NCBI GenBank assembly: GCA_913775265.1
Contig: CAJYJH010000065.1
Location: forward strand, 1 to 64,000
From: an uncultured Mucilaginibacter sp.
GTDB taxonomy: Bacteria; Bacteroidota; Bacteroidia; Sphingobacteriales; Sphingobacteriaceae
DNA: 64,000 nt
Direction of reading: 5' to 3'
Shown here piece by piece: positions 16,215-24,983 of this stretch. Within the stretch, counting starts at the first letter, position 1; every line of letters starts with the position of its first letter. Made by a program: the position numbers and the translations under genes. A model generated the notes under the pieces. It searched no databases, was not told the origin of the DNA, and worked only from the letters and a program-made list of their open reading frames with translations.

Positions 16215-16706
16215 ATGAGAAAAGCAATTTTTACTATCTTCTGCACTTTAATAATTTCATCTGCTTTTGCACAATTTAATTCTTCAAGAGAAGATCGCGC
16301 TTATTGGAACGGATTTGTTGATTATGTGCAAGCAAAAGGCTTTAATGGTAGTAAAGAACTTAACAGAAGAGATCTAAATATTGCCGAAAAACTGTTTGAT
16401 AGCTATAATGCTGTAAATAAACGTTCAGTTGATTATAAATCGTTTGTTACTCTTGTACAACGTGACATTCAGCAATATCGTAAACAGGCACTTGAACAAA
16501 TTAAAATAAGCAGAGTTAAGCATGCTAAAAATTCAAGTTACCCTTTAATGTTTAAGGGTACAGATGATGAGTTTATGGCTGGTTTGTCGGTAGTAGACGG
16601 TTTTGCAGGTGTACAAACTACAGCTTGGAGGTTTCCTAACGAAGTTGTATTAGGATTAAATCAATTGCGTTTTAATGACATATACGTAACAAACGCTGAA
16701 AACTGA
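16215..16706 (+). CDS. Secreted protein of unknown function, 163 residues
   Basis: The protein begins with a clear signal peptide (MRKAIFTIFCTLIISSAFAQ, cleavage after AFA-Q). The mature part is about 144 residues, rich in Asn, Lys and aromatic residues, and mostly helical at first (EDRAYWNGFVDYVQAKGF). Positively charged sequence follows, with a C-terminal segment around DEFMAGLSVVDGFAG. No known domain is recognised. It has its own terminator and a long AT-rich upstream region, so it is a single-gene unit whose expression is probably regulated. Its role, periplasmic or surface, is unknown. Confidence 0.75.
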   Translation: MRKAIFTIFCTLIISSAFAQFNSSREDRAYWNGFVDYVQAKGFNGSKELNRRDLNIAEKLFDSYNAVNKRSVDYKSFVTLVQRDIQQYRKQALEQIKISRVKHAKNSSYPLMFKGTDDEFMAGLSVVDGFAGVQTTAWRFPNEVVLGLNQLRFNDIYVTNAEN

Positions 16707-16760
16707 AGCGTTTCTTAAAATAAGAAAATAATATACTGATTAATTTTTATCATTATAATG

Positions 16761-16796
16761 GCACCGGCAATAAAATATGCCGGTGCTTTTTTTTTA
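16761..16796 (+). terminator. Rho-independent terminator of the secreted orphan gene
   Basis: GCACCGGCA pairs with TGCCGGTGC (9-bp perfect stem, 7-base loop) and is followed by nine or more T residues. It is the strongest terminator of this region and closes the transcript of the gene ending at 16706. Confidence 0.9.
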
Positions 16797-16952
16797 AACT
16801 TTTCTTAACATATCTTCTGTATTCGCAGCTTATCTAATAATTTTTATCTTGTAAGTATTTTCTTAACTTAAAAAGCGTTTAAAGAAACAATCCTTTATAA
16901 AAATTTTTAAAAATTTTCGTTTAGCTTTATATTAGCTACGTTTACATTAAGT

Positions 16953-19900
16953 ATGCACTCTTCTGATAATTACTTAGTATTAATTAATAAAGTAGATGCT
17001 TTTATACGCAAGTACTACCTTAATAATTTATTGCGGGGTGTTATCTTCTTAGGTGCCGGACTACTTACCGCATACATCACTATCACTTTATTAGAGTACT
17101 TTGGCAATTTCAACACGTTATTGCGTACTATTCTATTCTACTCGTTTATACTGCTTAACTTATTGTTGCTTCTTTGGCTGGTTATCCCTTCCTTATTTGC
17201 CTATTTAAATTTGGGCAAAACCATTAGCCACGATGAAGCGGCAGAAATTATTGGCCAGCACTTTGGCGATGTAAAAGATAAACTGCTTAATACTTTACAA
17301 TTAAAAAAGCAGGCCGAACAAAACGAGTCTCATCGCCATTTGATTGAGGCCAGTATCAATCAAAAAATTATTGCTTTAAACCCAATCAGTTTTCCATCGG
17401 CCATTAATTTAAAGCACAACACTCAATATCTTAAATGGGTAGGTTTTCCGTTAGCAATTATTATTTTAATTGCGCTTGTAGCACCTACAGTACTTACCGA
17501 AGGTACCAAACGGCTTATTTATCATAACCGCCATTTTGTACCCAAAGCCCCTTTCAAATTCATCATACAAAACCAAAATTTATCGGTATTGCAAGGCAGC
17601 GATCTAAAACTCGATGTTAAACTGGAGGGTAATAATTTGCCGGCCAATGTTTACCTCGAAACCGGCAATAATACTTTCAAGCTCGATGCGGATTATATAT
17701 CCAGGTTTCATTATCTATTTACCAATTTGCAGCAGAACACTGCTTTTCGTATTATAGCTAATGGTTACAGTTCTGAATCCTATGTAATTCGGGTCAACTT
17801 AAAGCCTTCCCTACTCAACTTCGATGTAAAATTGCAATACCCTGCTTATTTACATAAGGCTTCCGAAAAACTAAGTAATGCCGGGGACTTGAATATCCCG
17901 GCCGGTACTACCGTAAAGTGGCAAGTGCATGCACAACATGCAGATCAACTACAGTTTACTGCAGATGATAATAAGAAAGTACTCAGCCCCCAAAATGATG
18001 GTATTTTTGAACATACCGAAAGAATTATTAAAAATATCATTTATAAAATGCTGCCGATAGCCGACGGCAACCGGCAGGGTGATGAAAGCAGTTACCACAT
18101 CAATACCATTGCTGACGAAATGCCGAGTATTGATTTAACAGAAAAGCAGGATTCGGTGAGCAGTAAAGCCATTTACTTTAATGGAGATATTAAGGACGAT
18201 CACGGATTTTCATCTCTAACGTTTCATTACAATATCAGCAAACCCGGAAGCACTGATAAAAATGTCAGTCGCCAGATTAAAGCTAACCTTAACAGCACGC
18301 AAAGCACCTTTTTTTACTATTGGGATTTAAAAGATTTGGCCGTGAAGCCTGGCGATCAGGTAAGCTATTATTTTGAAGTGGCTGATAACGATGCTGTATC
18401 CGGTCCTAAAAAAGCAAGATCGCCTGAGCATAACCTTCAGGTTCCTACCGAAAAAGAAATAAATGAGCAGCTTAACGCTAATACACAAGCAGTAAAACAA
18501 AAGATGCAGTCGGCTATTAAACTGGCCGGACAGGTAGAACGCGACGCGCAAAAGCTCAACCAGTTGCTACTCAATAAAAATAATTTAAGCTTTGATGAGA
18601 AAAAGCAGGTAGAAGACCTTTTGAGAAAGAAGGCAGAGCTAAACGAATTAGTTAAACAAATACAAGAAGAAAATAAAAAAAACCAGTTTAACCGGCAGGA
18701 AAATCAGGAGCAGAGTACTGAGTTGCAACAAAAGCAAAAAGACATTGAGAACTTGTTTAACCAGGCACTTGATGAAAAAACTCAGGATATGCTAAAAAGG
18801 CTACAGGAACTCCTGAAAAAAGACCAGAAAGAAGGCACCCGGTCCGAATTGTCGAAAATGGAGAATGATAATAAATCATTAAAAAAAGAGCTCGACCGGA
18901 TGCTGGAACTTTACAAACAGCTGGACTTTGAGCAAAAGCTTAATCAAAATATAAATGAGCTAAACAAACTGGCAGATCAGCAACAAAAGTTGGCAGAACA
19001 AACCTCACAGCCTAATGCCAACAAACAACAACTGCAAAATGAACAGCAGGAGATACAGCAAAATTTTGAGGCAATAAAAAAATCAATACAAGAATTGGAT
19101 AAAGCCAACCAACAGTTGGAGCAAAAGAATAACTTTGAAAAGCCGGAAAAAGAACAGCAGGCTATTGACGAGCAAATGAACACCAGTAAGGAGCAATTGC
19201 AAAAAAACAACCGTACTAAAGCAGCGCAATCGCAGCAGCAGGTGGCCAGGCAAATGCAACAACTGGCACAAAAAATGCAGCAAAACCAGCAACAAGGCGA
19301 AGAAGAAGAGAACATGGTTAATGCTCAACAATTACGCGAACTTCTAAAAGTTCTGGTAAACAGTTCGTTTGAGCAGGAAAAGGTTATGCAGTCTTTAAAA
19401 GCAATGAGCGCCAATGATCCGGCTTATGTTGGCTCGGCGCAAAGGCAAAAAGACATTAAAGACAATTTAAAAACTGCCGAAGACACCTTGTATTCTTTAA
19501 GCAGACGTATTCCGCAAATACAAAGTACCGTTAATAAAGAAGTAAAAGGGATTAACGATAATATAGACCGGGCTATTGATTTATTGGGCGACCGGCGTAC
19601 GGCAGAAGCTAACCGCAGTCAACAGTACGCCATGACATCAATGAACAACCTGGCGCTGATGCTGAGTGAAGCATTAGAAAATATGCAAAACGCCATGAAT
19701 AAAAGTGGCGGCAAGGGGAACAAAAAGCAGCAGTCTATGCAGCAGCTGAGCCAGATGCAGCAGCAGTTGAATAAAAATATGCAAAAAATGCGCGACCAGA
19801 TGCAGCAGCAAGGCAATCAAAGCCAAAGCGCTAAAGCACAGAGTAACGCAGCAAATAACATAAGTGAACAAATGGCCCGTATGGCCCGCCAGCAACAGCA

Positions 19901-20291
19901 AATAAGGCAACAACTGGAACAATTGAGCCGCCAGCAAAACAAAGATGGCACCGGAAAGTTGGGTAACCTCGACAAAATTTCGAAGGAAATGGAACAAACA
20001 GAGGGTGAACTCGTAAACAAGCTCATAACGGACGAATCTTTAAAAAGGCAGCAACAGATACAGACCCGGTTATTAGAAGCCGAAAAAGCTGAGCAGGAAA
20101 GGGAACAGGATAAACAACGGGAGAGCCGCACAGGGAAAAATAACTTACCGCCAGGATACATTAAAGCTTTACAGAGCTATCAGCAACAAAAAGCTAAACA
20201 AACTGAGCAGATACAAACAGTACCTTCGGCATTAAATCTGTACTATAAACAAAAAATAAAACGTTACTTTGACCAACTTAATGCAAAATAA
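16953..20291 (+). CDS. DUF4175-family protein with long Gln-rich coiled coil
   Basis: A 1112-residue membrane-anchored protein. The N-terminus has paired transmembrane helices (about 27-48 and 55-80) and a third near 153-173, followed by a large extracytoplasmic region (about 175-490) of beta-rich repeats. The C-terminal 600 residues are a Gln/Glu/Lys/Asn-rich coiled coil (repeated QQ and MQQ tracts, about 490-1090). This layout is that of Bacteroidota DUF4175 proteins, whose function is not established. Its stop overlaps the start of the RsbW-like gene by 11 bases, so the two are coupled. It is complete. Confidence 0.85.
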   Translation: MHSSDNYLVLINKVDAFIRKYYLNNLLRGVIFLGAGLLTAYITITLLEYFGNFNTLLRTILFYSFILLNLLLLLWLVIPSLFAYLNLGKTISHDEAAEIIGQHFGDVKDKLLNTLQLKKQAEQNESHRHLIEASINQKIIALNPISFPSAINLKHNTQYLKWVGFPLAIIILIALVAPTVLTEGTKRLIYHNRHFVPKAPFKFIIQNQNLSVLQGSDLKLDVKLEGNNLPANVYLETGNNTFKLDADYISRFHYLFTNLQQNTAFRIIANGYSSESYVIRVNLKPSLLNFDVKLQYPAYLHKASEKLSNAGDLNIPAGTTVKWQVHAQHADQLQFTADDNKKVLSPQNDGIFEHTERIIKNIIYKMLPIADGNRQGDESSYHINTIADEMPSIDLTEKQDSVSSKAIYFNGDIKDDHGFSSLTFHYNISKPGSTDKNVSRQIKANLNSTQSTFFYYWDLKDLAVKPGDQVSYYFEVADNDAVSGPKKARSPEHNLQVPTEKEINEQLNANTQAVKQKMQSAIKLAGQVERDAQKLNQLLLNKNNLSFDEKKQVEDLLRKKAELNELVKQIQEENKKNQFNRQENQEQSTELQQKQKDIENLFNQALDEKTQDMLKRLQELLKKDQKEGTRSELSKMENDNKSLKKELDRMLELYKQLDFEQKLNQNINELNKLADQQQKLAEQTSQPNANKQQLQNEQQEIQQNFEAIKKSIQELDKANQQLEQKNNFEKPEKEQQAIDEQMNTSKEQLQKNNRTKAAQSQQQVARQMQQLAQKMQQNQQQGEEEENMVNAQQLRELLKVLVNSSFEQEKVMQSLKAMSANDPAYVGSAQRQKDIKDNLKTAEDTLYSLSRRIPQIQSTVNKEVKGINDNIDRAIDLLGDRRTAEANRSQQYAMTSMNNLALMLSEALENMQNAMNKSGGKGNKKQQSMQQLSQMQQQLNKNMQKMRDQMQQQGNQSQSAKAQSNAANNISEQMARMARQQQQIRQQLEQLSRQQNKDGTGKLGNLDKISKEMEQTEGELVNKLITDESLKRQQQIQTRLLEAEKAEQEREQDKQRESRTGKNNLPPGYIKALQSYQQQKAKQTEQIQTVPSALNLYYKQKIKRYFDQLNAK

Positions 20292-20715
20292 CACATCACC
20301 TGACAGCGTACAAACAGGGGAACTGTACACGCTGCAACTTCCGTCAACTTTAGAAAGCATCACGGTGCTCGAAAATTTGATTGAAGAAATTGCTGATAAG
20401 TTTAAGGTAAGCGAAGATGCTTTCGCTAATATGATGACCTGCCTTAATGAGGCAGCCAACAATGCTATTGTACACGGAAATAAACTCGATCCTGATAAAA
20501 AGGTAATTGTGAATGCCGACGTTGACGCTAAGCGCTCAGTTTGGACCATTACTGATGAAGGTGAAGGCTTTGATTATAATCATCTGCCCGATCCAACTGC
20601 TGAAGAGAATTTAGAGAAACCTACCGGTCGTGGTGTTTTTATATTAAAACACTTGGCTGACCAGTGTATTTTTAATTCGAGCGGCAATGAGGTTGAATTG
20701 CATTTTAAATATTAA
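20281..20715 (+). CDS. RsbW-like ATP-binding serine kinase / anti-sigma factor
   Basis: A 144-residue single-domain GHKL ATPase of the HATPase_c_2 type: N box NEAANNAIVHGN (about 56-67), G1 box DEGEGFD, G2 box GRGVFI. Such proteins phosphorylate anti-sigma-factor antagonists or act with PP2C/SpoIIE phosphatases, and a SpoIIE-type phosphatase is encoded at 40427-41665. The ATG at 20281 is preferred over an upstream in-frame TTG. It overlaps the end of the DUF4175 gene by 11 bases, and YbeY follows directly after the stop. The target partner is not in the window. Confidence 0.85.
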   Translation: MQNNTSPDSVQTGELYTLQLPSTLESITVLENLIEEIADKFKVSEDAFANMMTCLNEAANNAIVHGNKLDPDKKVIVNADVDAKRSVWTITDEGEGFDYNHLPDPTAEENLEKPTGRGVFILKHLADQCIFNSSGNEVELHFKY

Positions 20716-21141
20716 ATGCCCGTTATTAATTTTTTTGCAGAAGATACCAGCTACAAATTAAAAGACAAGCTGAATCTTAAACGTTGGATTAAAGAAACCA
20801 TTAAAGCAGAAGGCTATAAGCTACAGGAGCTTAATTTTATTTTATGCTCTGATACCTATCTGCTTCAGATTAATCAAGAATACTTAAATCACGATACGTA
20901 TACCGATATCGTGACTTTTGATAATTCGGATGTTGCTGGTGTCATCACCGGAGATATTTTTATTTCTGTTGACCGTACACAAGAAAACGCCGAAAAATTT
21001 AAGGTAAGTCCTGAAACAGAGCTGCACCGTGTAATTATACACGGTGTTTTGCATTTATTAGGCTACAAAGACAAAAAGCCGGCAGAAAAACAATTGATGA
21101 CAGATAAGGAAGATCAATATCTTGCTTTAAAAACTTTTTGA
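20716..21141 (+). CDS. ybeY: Endoribonuclease YbeY, rRNA maturation factor
   Basis: A 141-residue metalloprotein of the UPF0054 family, acting in 16S rRNA 3' processing and ribosome quality control. The zinc motif reads HRVIIHGVLHLLGYKDK near the C-terminus. The first two metal histidines (HGVLH) are present, while the third family histidine position is occupied by K/D, a variation I believe is common in Bacteroidota. The start codon follows the previous stop with no gap, so it belongs to the operon with DUF4175 and the RsbW-like kinase. Length is typical. Confidence 0.92.
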   Translation: MPVINFFAEDTSYKLKDKLNLKRWIKETIKAEGYKLQELNFILCSDTYLLQINQEYLNHDTYTDIVTFDNSDVAGVITGDIFISVDRTQENAEKFKVSPETELHRVIIHGVLHLLGYKDKKPAEKQLMTDKEDQYLALKTF

Positions 21142-21190
21142 TTCTTAAACGTTTATCTACCTTTACGTTAAAACAAACCAAGCATCCGTT

Positions 21191-21700
21191 ATGAAAATTT
21201 TAGCCGTTATTCTGGCCCTGCTTTTTACCGCTCCGAGTACTGTGTATGACTTTAAGGTAAAAAACATCGAGGGTAAAGATTTTAAATTATCTAAATACAA
21301 AGGGAAAAAAATCCTGATTGTTAACACAGCTTCTAAGTGTGGTTATACCAAACAATATGCTGAATTGCAGTTACTTGCCGATCAGTATAAAGACAAGGTA
21401 GTCGTAGTTGGATTTCCGGCCAATAACTTTGGAGGTCAGGAGCCGGGAAGCAACGTAGAGATTCAGGAATTTTGTAAAAAGAATTTTGGTGTTACCTTTC
21501 CACTATCTGAAAAAGTAAGCGTGAAAGGTTTAGATATTGCACCTATCTTCCAGTATTTAACCACCCAGGAAAATCCTGATTTTACCGGTGAGATTAAATG
21601 GAACTTTGAGAAATTTTTGATTGACGAAAACGGAAAGTTGATTCATCGCTACCGTTCAAACGTTAAACCATTAGCGACTGAAATTACCAGTCAGTTGTAA
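21191..21700 (+). CDS. Glutathione peroxidase family thiol peroxidase
   Basis: A 169-residue peroxidase with the family tetrad: catalytic C50 in NTASKCGYT, Q83 in FGGQEPG, and W137-N138 in KWNFEKF. A second cysteine lies in IQEFCKKNFG, consistent with thioredoxin-dependent Cys-GPx enzymes that reduce hydroperoxides. The N-terminus (about 1-16) is hydrophobic and looks like a signal peptide or anchor, suggesting a periplasmic protein. It is followed by a good terminator. Confidence 0.93.
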   Translation: MKILAVILALLFTAPSTVYDFKVKNIEGKDFKLSKYKGKKILIVNTASKCGYTKQYAELQLLADQYKDKVVVVGFPANNFGGQEPGSNVEIQEFCKKNFGVTFPLSEKVSVKGLDIAPIFQYLTTQENPDFTGEIKWNFEKFLIDENGKLIHRYRSNVKPLATEITSQL

Positions 21701-21717
21701 ATTAATAAAACGTCTTG

Positions 21718-21757
21718 AAAAGCGCCGGGAGTAATACTTTCGGCGCTTTTCTTTTTT
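21718..21757 (+). terminator. Rho-independent terminator after glutathione peroxidase
   Basis: AAAAGCGCCG pairs with CGGCGCTTTT (10-bp perfect stem, 13-base loop) followed by a T-rich run. It lies 17 bases past the stop. Confidence 0.9.
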
Positions 21758-22145
21758 ACACAGATGCTGTTCAGGTAGCTGCTTTCCTCCTGCTAAAAAT
21801 TTTAATGTCGTAGCAATTGTGTTACGCTAAAAAAATTAAATCCACGGCAACATTCATTTTTGTAAAGAAATCATTTTGAAGGACTAAAAATCGAGGAATT
21901 TAAAGGCCATCTAATCAATTATTTTAGGTACTCCCTGTAGATTATATCCTATAATTATTTCATTGTCTAAATCGCTTTAAAATACGATTAAACACCACCC
22001 TCAAATCACAGCTTGCATAAAACTTGTTATTCCGCGCCAACTGTCAATAATAATGTTTCTATATCTCATTTAAGCTTTAATCAATTATGACATGCTGCTA
22101 TTTATGTGTTTAAACATCTAACTAATAGCGTTTGATAAGTTTATG

Positions 22146-22153
22146 TATCTTTG
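22146..22153 (+). promoter_or_regulatory. Bacteroidota -7 promoter box TATCTTTG
   Basis: Exact match to the TAnnTTTG -7 element. The predicted transcript start falls about 10 bases before the ATG at 22170, which rules out an in-frame upstream ATG at 22143 as the real start. Confidence 0.65.
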
Positions 22154-22169
22154 TATTAAGGATAAAACT

Positions 22170-22826
22170 ATGGCAAACAAAGCAGTAATAGCAGGCGCAA
22201 GCGGATTGATTGGTAGTGAGTTATTACAGCTTCTATTACAAAGCCAGTATTACAATGAAGTATTAGCCTTGGTGCGTAGTGAGTTGCCGGTAAGCCATAA
22301 AAAATTAGTTCAGTTAGTAGTTGACTTTGATCAGTTGAATCAATACCAGGCATCGATTAGCGGCCATGCCGTATTTTGCTGTTTAGGATCAACACGTAGT
22401 AAAACTCCTGAATTATCTGTTTACCGTAAGATAGATCATGACTACCCGGTTCGGCTGGCACAAATAGCCAGGCAGAACAATATGCCTCATTATCACTTGG
22501 TGTCAGCCATAGGCGCTAACAGTAAATCAGGCAATTTTTACACCAAGCTAAAGGGTCAGACGGAAGATGATATTCAGCAAGTAGGCATTAAATCATTACA
22601 TATTTATCAACCTTCTCTTTTAACAGGTCACCGCAAAGAGTTTAGGTTCACAGAAAAGATAGCCACAGTGGCGATGAAAATTATTGATCCGCTGTTGGTT
22701 GGTTCGCTTAAAAAATATAGAAGCATCTCGGCGCAAACTGTTGCGCAGGCTATGTATCGCCAATCTTTAAATACAGAAGAAGGTGTATTTATTCACCCTT
22801 CAAATCATATAAAACAATTAGCGTGA
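22170..22826 (+). CDS. NAD(P)-binding Rossmann-fold oxidoreductase (HTATIP2/YwnB-like)
   Basis: A 218-residue single-domain protein with an N-terminal dinucleotide-binding motif GASGLIGSEL (about 8-17). A FCCLGSTRSK segment and YHLVSAIGANSKS near the active-site region are typical of atypical short-chain/NmrA-like proteins. Cofactor binding is well supported, but substrate is unknown. A start at 22143 would lie inside the promoter, so 22170 is chosen. Its stop overlaps the GTG start of the ABC-F gene by four bases, so they are translated together. Confidence 0.85.
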   Translation: MANKAVIAGASGLIGSELLQLLLQSQYYNEVLALVRSELPVSHKKLVQLVVDFDQLNQYQASISGHAVFCCLGSTRSKTPELSVYRKIDHDYPVRLAQIARQNNMPHYHLVSAIGANSKSGNFYTKLKGQTEDDIQQVGIKSLHIYQPSLLTGHRKEFRFTEKIATVAMKIIDPLLVGSLKKYRSISAQTVAQAMYRQSLNTEEGVFIHPSNHIKQLA

Positions 22827-24688
22827 GCACTTATTTATCAGGAGAAAATTTAGGTCATTCATTTCATGACCATTGGCTATTCCGTAATCTTACTTTAGGT
22901 ATCAACCGTGGCAGGCGGGTAGCCTTAGTTGGTGTTAACGGGGCAGGCAAATCAACTTTATTAAAACTTTTATCCGGCAAGATATCCCCCACCGAAGGCA
23001 AAATTGTTTCGGCCCGCGATTTACGACCAGGTTATCTGGAGCAAGATCCATTGTTTGAAAAAGGTGCTACCATAAGCGATTACATATTTCACAAAGACAA
23101 TATTCAGCAGCAACTGATATTGAAATACGAACAGTTGCTGGAGAATGAACCCGACAACACCAAAGCCATTGAAAAAATAACGGAAGAGCTTAGTGCAGTA
23201 AATGCCTGGGAATACGAATACCAGATTAAAAATATTTTAGGACGATTAGATATTCATCATCTTCAGCAACCGATTGACACTTTATCAGGCGGTCAGAAAA
23301 AACGATTGGCTTTGGCTAAACTACTAATCGAAGATCCGGATGTTTATGTATTAGACGAACCTACCAACCATTTGGATATTGATACCATTGAATGGCTGGA
23401 AAAGTTATTGACTGAAGGTGCCAAAACTATTTTAATGGTTACGCACGACAGGTACTTTTTAGATAATGTGTGTAACGAAATAATTGAAATAGACCGGGGT
23501 AGAATATTTACTTATAATGGCAATTATCAATATTTCTTAGAAAAGAAAGCAGAACGCCAAGCTAACGACGAAGCGCAGTTTCAAAAAAATTCGAACCTTT
23601 TAAAAAAGGAACTGGAGTGGATGCGCCGTCAGCCGCAGGCACGTAGTACCAAGTCTAAGTCGCGTATTGATGCATTTTATGAACTGGAAGAAAAAACTAA
23701 AAATGCCGGCCCTAATGCTAAAGTTGAGCTAAGCGTAAAAACAGCGCGTCAGGGTAACAAGATCATGGAGGTGCATCATATTGCCAAATCATTTAATGGC
23801 AAACCAATCATTGCCGATTTTAATTATGTGTTTAAAAAAGGCGACCGTGTAGGTATAGCCGGTAAAAATGGTGCAGGTAAATCAACTTTACTTAATATCT
23901 TCACAGGTTTAATACAACCCGACAGTGGTGTAATTGAAAAAGGCGAAACTACAGTGATTGGTTATTTTAATCAAGCTGGTATGAGCTTTAAAGATGATGA
24001 GCGGGTGATTGACGTAGTAAAAAATGTGGCTGAATATATTACTATGGCAGATGGTAAGACCATTTCAGCTGCGCAGTTATTAACCCTATTCTTGTTCCCT
24101 CCTGCCCGTCAGTATGGCTTAATATCTTTACTGAGTGGTGGCGAAAAAAAGCGCCTGCATTTGCTGAACATTCTGATGAAGAACCCAAATTTCTTGATTT
24201 TGGATGAGCCTACCAATGATTTGGATATTGATACCCTGAACGTATTAGAGGAGTTTCTGACTAATTACACCGGAATACTCTTGATGGTATCTCACGATAG
24301 ATATTTATTGGATAAGCTTACCGACCAGTTGTTTATTGTGGAAGGAAACGGGGTTGTTGACATTTATAATGGTAACTATTCATCCTTCCGTTTAGAACAG
24401 GAAGAGGCTAAACAAGCGTTGAAAAACAAGACAATTACACTTGCACCAACACCTGTTACAACGCCAGCCGCAAAGAAAAACAAGCTTTCTTTCAAAGAGC
24501 AAAAGGAATATGAAACGCTCGAGAAAGAAATAAATGAGTTAGAAGCAAAGGTTGTCGTCCTTACTGAACAAATGAATACAACAACAGACCACCAGCAATT
24601 ACATCAGTTGTCGATAGATATTGAAGCTATAAAAGCCAGTATTGATGATAAATCGATGCGTTGGATGGAGTTAGCAGAATTACAATAA
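22823..24688 (+). CDS. ABC-F family ATPase (Uup-like translation factor)
   Basis: A 621-residue soluble protein with two ABC domains. Domain 1 has GVNGAGKST (about 38-46) and LSGGQKKRLALAKLL; domain 2 has GKNGAGKST (about 346-354) and LSGGEKKRLHLLNIL. Both have DEPTN Walker B motifs, and a linker between them carries an arginine-rich RRQPQARSTKSKSRI segment. The C-terminal coiled coil (about 560-620) fits the Uup type. ABC-F proteins act on ribosomes rather than transport. The start is GTG, overlapping the previous gene's stop. Confidence 0.92.
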   Translation: MSTYLSGENLGHSFHDHWLFRNLTLGINRGRRVALVGVNGAGKSTLLKLLSGKISPTEGKIVSARDLRPGYLEQDPLFEKGATISDYIFHKDNIQQQLILKYEQLLENEPDNTKAIEKITEELSAVNAWEYEYQIKNILGRLDIHHLQQPIDTLSGGQKKRLALAKLLIEDPDVYVLDEPTNHLDIDTIEWLEKLLTEGAKTILMVTHDRYFLDNVCNEIIEIDRGRIFTYNGNYQYFLEKKAERQANDEAQFQKNSNLLKKELEWMRRQPQARSTKSKSRIDAFYELEEKTKNAGPNAKVELSVKTARQGNKIMEVHHIAKSFNGKPIIADFNYVFKKGDRVGIAGKNGAGKSTLLNIFTGLIQPDSGVIEKGETTVIGYFNQAGMSFKDDERVIDVVKNVAEYITMADGKTISAAQLLTLFLFPPARQYGLISLLSGGEKKRLHLLNILMKNPNFLILDEPTNDLDIDTLNVLEEFLTNYTGILLMVSHDRYLLDKLTDQLFIVEGNGVVDIYNGNYSSFRLEQEEAKQALKNKTITLAPTPVTTPAAKKNKLSFKEQKEYETLEKEINELEAKVVVLTEQMNTTTDHQQLHQLSIDIEAIKASIDDKSMRWMELAELQ

Positions 24689-24693
24689 CTATT

Positions 24694-24933
24694 ATGAAGA
24701 CATCAGATTATATAGCTTCGGTAGGTGTAATTATACTTTTAATTGCTTTCCTATTAAATCTTTTCAAAAGAATTGAAGCTGAAAGTAAGCTCTACGCTCT
24801 AATGAATTTTATTGGGGCAGGTCTTTGCGGCTATTCGTCTTACTTAATAAGCTTCTATCCTTTTGTAATATTGGAGGGTATCTGGGCGTTTGTAGCTTTA
24901 TTATCATTATTAAAAGTTCCACGTGGAACATAA
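24694..24933 (+). CDS. Small CBU_0592-type membrane protein
   Basis: A 79-residue protein with three hydrophobic helices (about 6-25, 36-56, 58-74) of the CBU_0592 family; function unknown. The ATG at 24694 lies six bases after the ABC-F stop and is preferred over an upstream in-frame ATG inside that gene. The last codons (VPRGT then stop) are formed by a parS-like palindrome, so coding end and chromosome-partition site overlap. Confidence 0.8.
   Translation: MKTSDYIASVGVIILLIAFLLNLFKRIEAESKLYALMNFIGAGLCGYSSYLISFYPFVILEGIWAFVALLSLLKVPRGT
24916..24929. promoter_or_regulatory. parS-like palindrome 1
   Basis: GTTCCACGTGGAAC is a perfect 14-bp palindrome with the CACGTG core and GTT/AAC arms of the ParB binding site parS. 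An identical copy starts 42 bases downstream. It overlaps the 3' end of the small membrane-protein gene. Confidence 0.75.
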
Positions 24934-24944
24934 TTTTTCAATAG

Positions 24945-24952
24945 TAACTTTG
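24945..24952 (+). promoter_or_regulatory. -7 promoter box TAACTTTG for mnmG
   Basis: Exact TAnnTTTG match lying between the two parS-like palindromes, about 30 bases before the mnmG ATG. The second palindrome would fall in the leader of the transcript, so ParB binding could affect mnmG expression. Confidence 0.6.
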
Positions 24953-24957
24953 TAAAA

Positions 24958-24971
24958 GTTCCACGTGGAAC
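24958..24971. promoter_or_regulatory. parS-like palindrome 2
   Basis: Second perfect GTTCCACGTGGAAC, exactly 42 bases after the first (four helical turns), 12 bases before the mnmG start. The pair supports a real binding site rather than chance. Confidence 0.75.
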
Positions 24972-24983
24972 ATCGAATAGAGA

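Larger units (their letters stand above)
21701..22169. other. Noncoding gap with terminator and promoter
   Basis: About 470 bases. The left part holds the terminator at 21718-21757. The middle is AT-rich with no recognised gene or RNA. The right edge holds a TATCTTTG -7 box (22146-22153) just before the oxidoreductase start. Confidence 0.55.

Noticed and set aside
18977..19331. Long cysteine- and leucine-rich frames antisense to the DUF4175 gene
   Set aside because: They are the complement of Gln-rich CAG/CAA tracts, which read as Cys or Leu codons in other frames.
22143..22169. Upstream ATG start for the NAD(P)-binding oxidoreductase
   Set aside because: It lies on top of an exact -7 promoter box; the ATG at 22170 begins the Rossmann fold cleanly.
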